A stretch of 64,000 bases of DNA from Winogradskyella forsetii (GTDB lineage Bacteria > Bacteroidota > Bacteroidia > Flavobacteriales > Flavobacteriaceae), in assembly GCF_013394595.1 (NCBI RefSeq), contig NZ_CP053348.1, positions 372,001-436,000 of the forward strand. Direction: 5' to 3'. This document shows, piece by piece, positions 45,064 to 51,922 of the stretch. The notes under the pieces are model-generated. The model saw only the letters and a program-made list of their open reading frames with translations, was not told the DNA's origin and searched no databases. Each line of letters opens with the position of its first letter. Position 1 is the first letter of the stretch. Made by a program: the position numbers and the translations under genes.

Positions 45064-45570
45064 TTATTCGCAATGTTTGGATAATCCGTTTTTATTAATG
45101 TCAAGAATATTAAGTTTTCCAAATCCATAATTTCCTCCTAATCGTTTTTCCGAAATTATTTCTTTTGAGTTCAATTGTTTTATAGCACTTGCATTCTTTG
45201 TAATAATTCGAGCAATAATATTTTTACTCATTATTTCATAATCATAAAATCCATAAGGTCTTGCTTTGTCATATTCAAGGTTGCAGTCAAATTCTGTACT
45301 GCTTTGAATTCTTACTGGAAGGTTTATATAATTATCGAGTAAATATCCATCTTTTTTTAATAAACTAAAAACTATTTTATGTTCATTCGAGTCGTACGTG
45401 CCTTGTTCAAGATTAAAGAATAAATCTATTTCATTTTCAGAAAGTTGATTATTGAGTAAAACGATTGATTCGTGAGAATTTACGTTACTTCTACTATAAA
45501 CCTTGTATATTTTATCCGATAAGAAAACAAGGATTACAATTACGATAATTGCGATTAATAATTTTTTCAA
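45064..45570 (-). CDS. Membrane-anchored protein of unknown function, last gene of the array
   Basis: The 168-residue product has one N-terminal hydrophobic helix (LLIAIIVIVILVFLSDKIYK) and a polar remainder (LLNNQLSENEIDLFFNLEQG; LEYDKARPYGFYDYEIMSKN) ending KNGLSKHCE. I do not recognise the family and see no catalytic motif. It is the distal gene of the cassette-like array; a core-like GTTGGCA lies about 60 bases beyond its stop. Only 85 bases separate it from the next gene, so its element is truncated. Confidence 0.65.
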   Translation of the reverse strand: MKKLLIAIIVIVILVFLSDKIYKVYSRSNVNSHESIVLLNNQLSENEIDLFFNLEQGTYDSNEHKIVFSLLKKDGYLLDNYINLPVRIQSSTEFDCNLEYDKARPYGFYDYEIMSKNIIARIITKNASAIKQLNSKEIISEKRLGGNYGFGKLNILDINKNGLSKHCE

Positions 45571-45630
45571 TATGTATTAATGTTTGATTTTTGTTAAAAT
45601 TTATTCTCGTGTTCATTTCCGTTTTTTGAG

Positions 45631-45650
45631 CTATACACGTTGTTCTGCGT
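45631..45650. repeat. Truncated attC-like element between two array genes
   Basis: CTATACAC followed by GTTGTTCTGCGT keeps the core GTTCTGCGT (1L on the minus strand) and one arm of the outer stem, also seen as CTATACAC at 46230-46237. The other arm and central hairpin are missing. Confidence 0.5.
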
Positions 45651-45655
45651 AGTTT

Positions 45656-46090
45656 TTATTTTATTTCTTCAGTCAATGTATTCAAGTAGTCAACCATTTT
45701 ATTCAGATTTTTCATTTCAGATCCGGAACGTCTATTAGTCCAATAAAAATGATGACTTCCAATTTCCGATTGAATTCTTGGGTTATAAACTTTCTGTATT
45801 CTAAAGTCTTTAATCAGATATGTTCTTATTATAATATTTATCAGTCGTTTTTGTTTTCTGGGTTTCCCCAATACACGTATTGATTCGTGAGCAGTTCCAC
45901 CGAATTCAGGCATACAATATACTTTTGCTCCAGGTCTAAATTGCTTACTACCTTTTTTAATTTCTTTTTCCATTCCCCAAAAATGCTCATCAACTATATT
46001 TCCGACAATACAATATTCAAATTCTCGATTATCAAAATCAATTTCCTTTTTTGGATTAATCCAACTCGATATTTTGTCTTTTAAGTTCAA
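45656..46090 (-). CDS. Protein of unknown function in cassette-like array, TTG start
   Basis: A 144-residue soluble protein. It starts at TTG (MNLKDKISSWINPKKEIDFD), since no ATG lies in frame before residue 40. Middle part: KQFRPGAKVYCMPEFGGTAH and ESIRVLGKPRKQKRLINIII; end SHHFYWTNRRSGSEMKNLNK. I do not recognise a named family. It lies between two attC-like elements with 30 bases from the upstream core to the start codon, which is typical for cassette genes without their own promoter. Confidence 0.65.
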   Translation of the reverse strand: MNLKDKISSWINPKKEIDFDNREFEYCIVGNIVDEHFWGMEKEIKKGSKQFRPGAKVYCMPEFGGTAHESIRVLGKPRKQKRLINIIIRTYLIKDFRIQKVYNPRIQSEIGSHHFYWTNRRSGSEMKNLNKMVDYLNTLTEEIK

Positions 46091-46112
46091 TTTTCGTTGA
46101 TTAAGTCAAATT

Positions 46113-46239
46113 GCGTAGAACGCTCAGTGTATGGTTTGTTGCGTGGTTAAGTTACTAATTTAGCAAACTTTGACGAGCCTGAGAAAATTCCGAAGGAATT
46201 TTCCAGATAAGCACTTGGTAAGCAATGAACTATACACAA
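46113..46239. repeat. attC-like element, main part, split by the IS110 insertion
   Basis: Core GCGTAGAAC (46113-46121). The outer stem pairs 46127-46142 (GTGTATGGTTTGTTGC) with 46222-46237 (GCAATGAACTATACAC) over 16 positions with three G-T pairs. A central hairpin GAAAATTCC-GAA-GGAATTTTC occupies 46183-46203. The missing outer core GTTGGCA is found beyond the insertion at 47459-47465. Layout and lengths match the intact element at 48074-48204. Confidence 0.7.
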
Positions 46240-46284
46240 CTTAAGTTAGCATTTTATTAAATTAGACAAATAAACAGAAAAGAC

Positions 46285-46430
46285 AAAAGAGAGGAATAAG
46301 GTTAATATACACGCAGAGACCTAGATCTCGTCAACATTGAAAATCCCCTCTCTTTTCTACACAGATTTCGTACAGTTCTATGAGGCCTTTCGGACCTCGG
46401 TTTTAAGTCGTTGAAACTCGCGTAGGTTGT
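46285..46430 (+). ncRNA. Candidate bridge RNA of the IS110 element
   Basis: A perfect 10-bp stem (46285-46294 AAAAGAGAGG with 46347-46356 CCTCTCTTTT) encloses a loop with an inner GAGA/TCTC hairpin. That loop holds TATACAC (46306-46312), identical to the left target flank 46231-46237, and CAACA (46332-46336), complementary to the right flank TGTTG (47458-47462). A second hairpin, GAGGCC-TTTC-GG-A-CCTC (46382-46398), follows. Before it ACAGTTCT (46372-46379) matches the element's right end ACAGTACT (47449-47456) at 7 of 8. This order of target then donor guides is that described for IS621. Confidence 0.65.
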
Positions 46431-46453
46431 CCTTTCATAAAAAACATTTTGTT

Positions 46454-47425
46454 ATGAATAAAGGTATTAAATTTTTTGGAATTGACATTAGCCATTTGGT
46501 GTTCGATGTTACGGACTCTGACGGCAATTACTATCAGTTTAAAAACAACGTTTCAGGTTTTAGGAAGTTTATAAAACTCTTAGATTCACAGAGTCATTGT
46601 GTTATGGAGGCTACGGGTTATTACCACTATCAATTAGCCTATTATTTACTTGAGTCAGGTATCAAGTTATCAGTTGAGAATCCTTTAGCGGTGAAACGAT
46701 TTATCCAGATGAAGTTGTCAAAAATTAAGACAGACAAAAGCGATTCCAAACTTATTTGCGAGTATGCAAAACAAATGGAATTAAAGCTTTGGCAAGGTAA
46801 TTCTAAAGAAGAAACAGAATGTCTGCAGATCGTCAGAGCCCTTTCTGTGTATACAAAACAGAGCACTATGCTCAAGAACAAGATACATGGCGAAGCGGTT
46901 TTGGGCAATCCAAGCAAGATCGTTGTTACGTCTTTAAAACGTAGTTTAAGACAACTAACAAAAGAGATGAAAACCTTGGAAGAAAAGCTGTTGGCTTTAG
47001 TAAAACAATCGCACCAAGATCTGTTTACAAGATTAAAAACCATTCCGGGTATTGGTCCAAAAACAGCGATTATGTTAGTGGTCCTGACGGGTGGCTTTGA
47101 TCGGTTTACCAGCGCAAGTGAGCTGTGCAGTTATGCAGGTCTGACGCCCGTGATTAGACAAAGTGGAAGTAGTGTAAAAGGGAGACCAAGGATAAGCAAA
47201 ATAGGGAATCAGAAACTGAGGAATTTATTATTTATGTGCAGTTTTAATGCCTGTAAATACAACAAGGCTTGCCGAGATCTCTACGAGCGAATTGTGGCCA
47301 AAGGAAAGAGCAAAAAACTAGCGTTAATTGCCGTTTGTAATAAGCTGCTAAAACAGGCCTTTGCAATCGCAAAATCAGGATTGATATATGATGCAGAATA
47401 TAAAAGTACGCTAGTGAAAAATTAA
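46454..47425 (+). CDS. IS110-family transposase (DEDD plus Tnp20 serine domain)
   Basis: The 323-residue recombinase starts at ATG 46454 (MNKGIKFFGIDISHLVFDVT). The RuvC-like DEDD domain shows Asp in FGIDIS, Glu in VMEATGYYH, and KTDKSDSKLI with two Asp. A helical section follows, then the Tnp20 domain: KTIPGIGPKTAIMLVVLTGG, SYAGLTPVIRQSGSSVKGRP with candidate catalytic Ser, and KIGNQKLRNLLFMCSFNACK. All key parts are present, so the element may be active. A longer frame from TTG 46427 would run into the leader RNA and is less likely. Confidence 0.95.
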   Translation: MNKGIKFFGIDISHLVFDVTDSDGNYYQFKNNVSGFRKFIKLLDSQSHCVMEATGYYHYQLAYYLLESGIKLSVENPLAVKRFIQMKLSKIKTDKSDSKLICEYAKQMELKLWQGNSKEETECLQIVRALSVYTKQSTMLKNKIHGEAVLGNPSKIVVTSLKRSLRQLTKEMKTLEEKLLALVKQSHQDLFTRLKTIPGIGPKTAIMLVVLTGGFDRFTSASELCSYAGLTPVIRQSGSSVKGRPRISKIGNQKLRNLLFMCSFNACKYNKACRDLYERIVAKGKSKKLALIAVCNKLLKQAFAIAKSGLIYDAEYKSTLVKN

Positions 47426-47458
47426 TGAGATTTTACTTGTTTTTTACCACAGTACTTT

Positions 47459-47465
47459 GTTGGCA
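47459..47465. repeat. Detached outer core (GTTGGCA) of the split attC-like element
   Basis: On the minus strand this is TGCCAAC, the exact complement of the core at the start of the same cassette (48074-48080). The IS110 element stands between it and the rest of the site. Confidence 0.6.
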
Positions 47466-47483
47466 AATCGTTTTTTATTTCCG

Positions 47484-48065
47484 CTACATTCCATCTTCTC
47501 GTTCTGAAAGCCAATCTTTATATTTAGTTTTTAATTTGTCTCTTTTTTCTTGATTATCAACTATTATGTCCATTCCACCATCATAAGGTGATACAATACA
47601 ATTCCTTTTCGGACAAACGAACATTGCTCGAAATTCATCGTCCGCAATATTTTTCAATAGTCTGTTTTGAGAATTAATTCTCCAAGTATCAGGTTTGAAA
47701 TAAACATCATAAAAAAAATCATCTTCATATTGTTCGGGATAAGTTTTATGAAGTTCAATCGTTCTGCTTTTTTTAAATTTTCCGTATTCAGATAATTCGG
47801 TTGAGATTTTGTCGTTCAATTCCGTTTCGTATTGACCAGACACAATTATTATTTCCGTATTCTCTCCAATTAGGTCAGAAATCAGTTTGTTTTGTCTATT
47901 CAATATTATCTGATATTCATCTTCCGATTCCGCATATCTTTTCGATTCGGGTAAACTATGAATTCGTAGCCATCTTTTCGGATAAACACTTTTTAATTCG
48001 TGTCCGATTTGATTCGATTCAGGATAATTTAAATCCCAATATTTATTAAATTCTATGCTGTTCAT
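47484..48065 (-). CDS. DUF3885-like protein in cassette-like array
   Basis: The 193-residue protein starts MNSIEFNKYWDLNYPESNQI at 48065. It continues VYPKRWLRIHSLPESKRYAE and IIIVSGQYETELNDKI, wording I associate with DUF3885 proteins, whose role is unknown; the end is VSPYDGGMDIIVDNQEKRDK. The frame stays open upstream to 48194, but those 43 codons run through the attC-like element, so the inner ATG is chosen. Soluble, no catalytic motif seen. Confidence 0.75.
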   Translation of the reverse strand: MNSIEFNKYWDLNYPESNQIGHELKSVYPKRWLRIHSLPESKRYAESEDEYQIILNRQNKLISDLIGENTEIIIVSGQYETELNDKISTELSEYGKFKKSRTIELHKTYPEQYEDDFFYDVYFKPDTWRINSQNRLLKNIADDEFRAMFVCPKRNCIVSPYDGGMDIIVDNQEKRDKLKTKYKDWLSEREDGM

Positions 48066-48073
48066 CAAATGTT

Positions 48074-48204
48074 TGCCAACGTTTAGGCTATGAGTAGTTG
48101 CGCGGGTTGGCACGAAACACTGCAAGTACACACCAGACTGAAAATCGCAAGGATTTTCAGAAGTAGGCGAGAACAAGCAATTACTTATAGCCATTGTTGT
48201 GCGT
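48074..48204. repeat. Intact attC-like element, 131 bp
   Basis: Cores are TGCCAAC (48074-48080) and GTTGTGCGT (48196-48204). The outer stem pairs 48086-48101 (GGCTATGAGTAGTTGC) with 48177-48192 (GCAATTACTTATAGCC): 14 exact pairs and two G-T pairs. The central hairpin is CTGAAAATC-GCAAG-GATTTTCAG (48138-48160). Outer stem, spacer, inner hairpin and unpaired cores follow the plan of an integron attC site folded as single strand. Confidence 0.7.
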
Positions 48205-48212
48205 TCGTTTTT

Positions 48213-48575
48213 TTAAAAATTCAATTCCTTTTTTAGTTCATCAGGTATCAATAACCACGAAATTCCATCACTTTTCTGTTTAACGTGCCACACCACAATT
48301 CCATTAGTTTTTTTCCAATAGACAGTTTTTCCATCTTCATCTTTGAGCATAAATGGCGGAATCCAAATCAATTCAATATTTCCATCTCCTGCCCAACCAG
48401 ATTTTAAAAATCGTTTTTCAGCAATCGAAATATAATCTTCAGCATTTTCCAAACAATCTTTTGGATTCAAAGTGAAATGTAGATTATCAATATATTCATA
48501 AATAAGCAATTCAAAATCATTTAATGCCTTTGGTTGATAGTCAATAATTTCAGTTTTTTTAATCGTATAAGACAT
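48213..48575 (-). CDS. Protein of unknown function, first gene of the cassette-like array
   Basis: The 120-residue soluble product (start MSYTIKKTEIIDYQPKALND) has CLENAEDYISIAEKRFLKSG, WAGDGNIELIWIPPFMLKDE and NGIVVWHVKQKSDGISWLLI. No family is recognised. Both flanking cores are exact complements (48645-48653 and 48196-48204), the best support that this gene and its element move as a unit. It starts 69 bases after the upstream core. Confidence 0.65.
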   Translation of the reverse strand: MSYTIKKTEIIDYQPKALNDFELLIYEYIDNLHFTLNPKDCLENAEDYISIAEKRFLKSGWAGDGNIELIWIPPFMLKDEDGKTVYWKKTNGIVVWHVKQKSDGISWLLIPDELKKELNF

Positions 48576-48644
48576 TTTTTATTTCAGTTATTTTATTCAT
48601 TCAATTTTTCTCGATTAACATTTTCAGAACGTTGCTGTTAAATG

Positions 48645-48653
48645 ACGCACAAC
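48645..48653. repeat. Core ACGCACAAC at the upstream edge of the array
   Basis: On the minus strand this is GTTGTGCGT, the start of the first cassette. Beyond it the sequence (minus strand) GAGTTACTTTATATGG resembles one arm of an attC-like outer stem, but I cannot pair it convincingly. Confidence 0.5.
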
Positions 48654-48925
48654 ACCCATATAAAGTAACTCAAGCCATAAAAGTAACGTTATTTCGCTAA
48701 AGTCTTAACTTCTTGGTTGTCGTTATAAAGTTAATCATATATCGCTAATTGTCAAGTGGATATTTAATTCTTTTGTTACCTTAAGAAAAGAACTACTTAT
48801 GCGCTGTCATAGTATCATTTACAGTTTTAAATGGTATTTTATTTTAACTCGAAAAGCTAAATATTCCCATGATAAGAGGTAATTCAAAAAAAATAAAAAA
48901 AAGTACGCCATATTAAAAAATAATA

Positions 48926-48933
48926 TACATTTG
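48926..48933 (+). promoter_or_regulatory. Probable -7 box of the polyamine operon
   Basis: TACATTTG fits TAnnTTTG. Transcription would begin near 48940, exactly at the first leader hairpin. No clear -33 TTTG is seen. Confidence 0.45.
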
Positions 48934-48938
48934 TATTG

Positions 48939-49144
48939 AAAATTGGTGTCCATCTAAACAGATGATAAAGCCAATTTTAGCTGAACACATTGAAACATGT
49001 TTTTATGTTCGGGCTTTTGAAAATTAGGAAGTCATATTCAAGAGCAGCTTACAGGTTAAGTAACCGAATTTTAGAGCTAACTTCCGCCTCTGTGATTGCT
49101 GCCAGCCAGCATATCTATGGTTTTGCACCTACTACGCAAAGCCA
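48939..49144 (+). ncRNA. Structured 5' leader of the speA operon, possible riboswitch
   Basis: Three successive structures lie in the about 300-base leader. First: AAAATTGG (48939-48946) with CCAATTTT (48971-48978), enclosing CATCT-AAAC-AGATG (48951-48964). Second: GGAAGT (49027-49032) with ACTTCC (49080-49085), enclosing GGTT-AAGT-AACC (49054-49065). Third: TGGTTTTGC (49118-49126) with GCAAAGCCA (49136-49144). No T-tract follows. A regulatory RNA responding to arginine or polyamines is one possibility. It matches no class I can name. Confidence 0.5.
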
Positions 49145-49254
49145 AATCCAAGTATGATATTATGATATAACGTAATCTTAACATAATTTACGCTTAAAAT
49201 CTTTATTTTACACCTTCATTTCTCGTGAAAACGGAATCCATTTAAATACATCAC

Positions 49255-50700
49255 ATGAACAATAAATATATTGATCTCATCGATCAATCCTTTCACTTTC
49301 CACAAGACGAATTTAAACTTGAGGACAAAGCGCTGCAATTCCATGATATCGACTTAACGCAATTAATCGAAGACCATGGCGTACCGTTGAAATTCACCTA
49401 TTTACCGCAAATATCCAATAACATCCAGCGTGCCAAAACATGGTTTGCAGATGCCTTTAAAAACCATAAATATAAAGGCAAATACAATTATTGTTATTGT
49501 ACTAAAAGTTCGCACTTTAAGCATGTGTTGGATGAAGCCTTAACCAATGACATTCATATTGAAACCTCTTCGGCTTTTGATATCGATATTGTAAAAGCAC
49601 TAAAAAAGGAAGGTAAAATCACCGATAAAACGTTTGTGTTGAGCAATGGTTTTAAACGAGAACAATACATTAGCAATATTGCGGATCTTATCAATGATGG
49701 TCACAAAAATGCGATTCCTATTATAGACAATTATGAGGAACTCGATTTATTGTCGCAGGAAATTAAAGGTAAGTTTCAAGTTGGAATCCGGATCGCTTCT
49801 GAAGAGGAGCCAAAATTCGAATTCTACACCTCGCGTTTAGGCATTGGTTACAAGAATATCGTCCCTTTTTACAAAACCCAGATTCAAGAGAATAAAAAAG
49901 TAGAATTGAAAATGCTGCACTTTTTTATCAATACAGGAATTAGGGATAACGCCTATTATTGGAACGAATTGCACAAATGCCTTAAGGTCTATACAGCATT
50001 AAAGAAAATTTGCCCAACATTGGATAGTTTGAATATTGGAGGCGGTTTCCCAATTAAAAACTCGTTGGCTTTCGAATTTGATTACGCCTATATGGTTGAT
50101 GAAATTGTGAACCAGATCAAATTGGTTTGCGAAGAAGAAGAGGTGGATACGCCAAATATATTTACGGAGTTTGGTAGTTTTACCGTGGGTGAAAGTGGTG
50201 GCGCACTTTATAAAATTCTATACCAAAAACAACAGAATGATCGCGAAAAGTGGAACATGATCAATTCCTCTTTTATCACCACCTTGCCAGATACTTGGGC
50301 CATAAACAAACGTTTTATCATGTTGCCCATTAACCGTTGGCACGATAGTTACGAACGTGTGTTGTTAGGGGGTTTAACTTGCGATAGTGATGACTATTAC
50401 AACAGTGAGCAGCACACTAACGCCATTTATCTACCCAAATACAATAAGGATAAAGATTTATACATCGGCTTTTTTAATACAGGCGCATACCAGGAAACTA
50501 TTGGTGGATTTGGAGGACTGCAACATTGCTTAATCCCAACACCCAAACATATTTTAATTCAAAAAGATGCGGAAGGCAATTTAACCACTGAGGTTTTTGC
50601 AGAACAGCAGAACAGTGAGAATTTATTGGGTATTTTGGGTTATGGTTCTGATAAAAAAGACGAAAGAGCCAAGAAGGCTTCGCTTTCAGAAATCAAATAA
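49255..50700 (+). CDS. speA: Arginine decarboxylase, PLP-dependent, alanine-racemase fold
   Basis: The 481-residue enzyme makes agmatine from arginine. The PLP lysine lies in YNYCYCTKSSHFKHVLDEAL; other barrel motifs are IGIRIASEEEPKFEFYTSRL, LNIGGGFPIKNSL and FTEFGSFTVGESG. The C-terminal GGLTCDSDDYY carries the conserved Cys-Asp of this family. It is the Bacteroidota form, shorter than the proteobacterial SpeA. It begins the polyamine group and is preceded by the structured leader; a 271-base gap with dispersed repeats separates it from the agmatinase gene. Confidence 0.92.
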   Translation: MNNKYIDLIDQSFHFPQDEFKLEDKALQFHDIDLTQLIEDHGVPLKFTYLPQISNNIQRAKTWFADAFKNHKYKGKYNYCYCTKSSHFKHVLDEALTNDIHIETSSAFDIDIVKALKKEGKITDKTFVLSNGFKREQYISNIADLINDGHKNAIPIIDNYEELDLLSQEIKGKFQVGIRIASEEEPKFEFYTSRLGIGYKNIVPFYKTQIQENKKVELKMLHFFINTGIRDNAYYWNELHKCLKVYTALKKICPTLDSLNIGGGFPIKNSLAFEFDYAYMVDEIVNQIKLVCEEEEVDTPNIFTEFGSFTVGESGGALYKILYQKQQNDREKWNMINSSFITTLPDTWAINKRFIMLPINRWHDSYERVLLGGLTCDSDDYYNSEQHTNAIYLPKYNKDKDLYIGFFNTGAYQETIGGFGGLQHCLIPTPKHILIQKDAEGNLTTEVFAEQQNSENLLGILGYGSDKKDERAKKASLSEIK

Positions 50701-50792
50701 TTATAACGCGCACCTCAATGTTAAACCAACCTACAAATTATATTACGTAAAAAATGAATTGAAACGGAGAGTTAAAAAACTATACTGTAAGG

Positions 50793-50810
50793 TTGAGTGC
50801 AGTCGAAACC
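50793..50810. repeat. Degenerate copy of the CTGAGCGwAGTCGAAGTGA repeat
   Basis: TTGAGTGCAGTCGAAACC lies in the gap between speA and speB and shares AGTCGAA and the GAG start with the copies at 41302 and 56586. Confidence 0.5.
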
Positions 50811-50857
50811 CTCGTGAACTATAAAACATAAATTAAAAAATAAGTATAATTTAATAA

Positions 50858-50875
50858 TCCCGAAGTGTCGGGACT
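50858..50875. repeat. Short palindromic repeat TCCCGAAGTGTCGGGACT
   Basis: The stem TCCCGA/TCGGGA recurs in opposite orientation at 61496-61516. It lies in the speA-speB gap and could pair as a small hairpin. Confidence 0.55.
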
Positions 50876-50971
50876 GCTTTCGCAGGAAATGATATGAAAC
50901 ATCTAAAAATAATTCCAAATTGGAAGAATTAGCATGAAGATGTTCTATGTGACCATAACATAACATAAAAA

Positions 50972-51922
50972 ATGACACACATAAAAACAAAAACTTACGC
51001 TGGCATTCCAGAAGAAAATGCAAAATTAGAAACATCAAAGATTGTTTTGATCCCTGTACCTTATGATGGTACAAGCACATGGCAAAAGGGCGCCGATAAA
51101 GGACCTGAAGCCTTTTTAGACGCTTCAGCAAATATGGAACATTATGATATTGAAACCGATTCTGAAGTTTACCAACAAGGGGTGTTTTTGGCAGATGCGG
51201 TTACTGAAAATTCGTCGCCTGAAGCGATGGTAGAAGCTGTTCATCAAGCTACAAAACGCTATATTAAAAAGAACAAATTCGTGACGGTTTTTGGTGGCGA
51301 ACATTCAATTTCCATTGGTACCATTAGAGCCTTTAACGAAATGTTCGATGATCTTACCGTATTACATATTGATGCACATGCCGATTTACGCGAAAGCTAC
51401 GACGGCTCTAGCTGCAACCACGCTTGTGCAGTCTATGAAGCGAGTCAAACCACGAATTTGATTCAAGTGGGAATCCGTTCCATGGATGCCATCGAGAAAA
51501 CGGTTATGGATGAGGATAAAACCTATTTCGCCCACGAAATGGCTGTGGATGATAGTTGGATGGATTCAGCCATTGATCAAATGACGGATAACGTATTCAT
51601 TACATTCGATCTGGATGCCTTGGATCCTTCAATTATGCCAAGTACAGGAACACCAGAACCTGGCGGTTTGTTGTATTACGAAACGCTTGAATTCTTAAAA
51701 CAAGTTTTCCAAGAAAAGAACGTGGTTGGTTTCGATATCGCGGAATTATGTCCAAATAAAAACGATAAATCGTCAGATTTCTTAGCGGCTAAATTGTATT
51801 ACAAAATGTTGAGTTACAAATTTCAGGATGAAAATATAGAAGACGGTTTTGAAAGTAACTTCAACGATTCAACAAACTCAGGAAACAAAAAAACTAAATT
51901 TGATACAGAAGATGACTACTAA
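50972..51922 (+). CDS. speB: Agmatinase (ureohydrolase family)
   Basis: A 316-residue manganese enzyme splitting agmatine to putrescine and urea. The metal motifs are complete: VFGGEHSISIG, LHIDAHADLRESYDGSS, and FDLDALDPSIMPSTGTPEPG. The N-terminal KIVLIPVPYDGTSTWQKGAD is typical. A 30-residue polar tail (NFNDSTNSGNKKTKFDTEDD) follows the catalytic domain. The tail overlaps the start of the next gene by 11 bases. With speA it gives a two-step route from arginine to putrescine. Confidence 0.94.
   Translation: MTHIKTKTYAGIPEENAKLETSKIVLIPVPYDGTSTWQKGADKGPEAFLDASANMEHYDIETDSEVYQQGVFLADAVTENSSPEAMVEAVHQATKRYIKKNKFVTVFGGEHSISIGTIRAFNEMFDDLTVLHIDAHADLRESYDGSSCNHACAVYEASQTTNLIQVGIRSMDAIEKTVMDEDKTYFAHEMAVDDSWMDSAIDQMTDNVFITFDLDALDPSIMPSTGTPEPGGLLYYETLEFLKQVFQEKNVVGFDIAELCPNKNDKSSDFLAAKLYYKMLSYKFQDENIEDGFESNFNDSTNSGNKKTKFDTEDDY

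Larger units (their letters stand above)
46240..47456 (+). mobile_element. IS110-family insertion sequence
   Basis: About 1.2 kb with one transposase gene and a long 5' noncoding leader. Both ends carry the dinucleotide CT (46240-46241 and 47455-47456), the core reported for IS621-type elements, with no terminal inverted repeats. Deleting 46242-47456 rejoins CTATACACAACT to TTGTTGGCA and restores an attC-like element with the CAACAA seen after the other cores. Ends are therefore inferred from target reconstruction, not from a second copy. Confidence 0.75.
44998..48653 (-). other. Integron-like cassette array with attC-like elements, interrupted by an IS110 element
   Basis: Four small unrelated genes on the minus strand (48213-48575, 47484-48065, 45656-46090, 45064-45570) are separated by structured elements. 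Reading on the minus strand, the core before gene 48213 is GTTGTGCGT and the core after it is ACGCACAAC, exact complements. For gene 47484 the cores are GTTGGCA and TGCCAAC, again exact. For gene 45656 they are GTTCTACGC and ACGCAGAAC, 7 of 9. That is the rule followed by integron cassettes, where 1L and 1R of one cassette pair. A further GTTGGCA is at 44998-45004 (plus strand). No integrase gene is in the window, and the cores do not fit the GTTRRRY consensus exactly. Confidence 0.65.

Noticed and set aside
46427..46453. TTG start nine codons upstream for the IS110 transposase
   Set aside because: It would run into the leader RNA; the ATG at 46454 fits the usual start MNKGIKFFGIDIS of the family.
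51849..51911. Earlier start for the deoxyhypusine-synthase-like gene
   Set aside because: The extra 21 residues lie inside the speB coding tail and show no family similarity; ATG 51912 gives the usual overlap.
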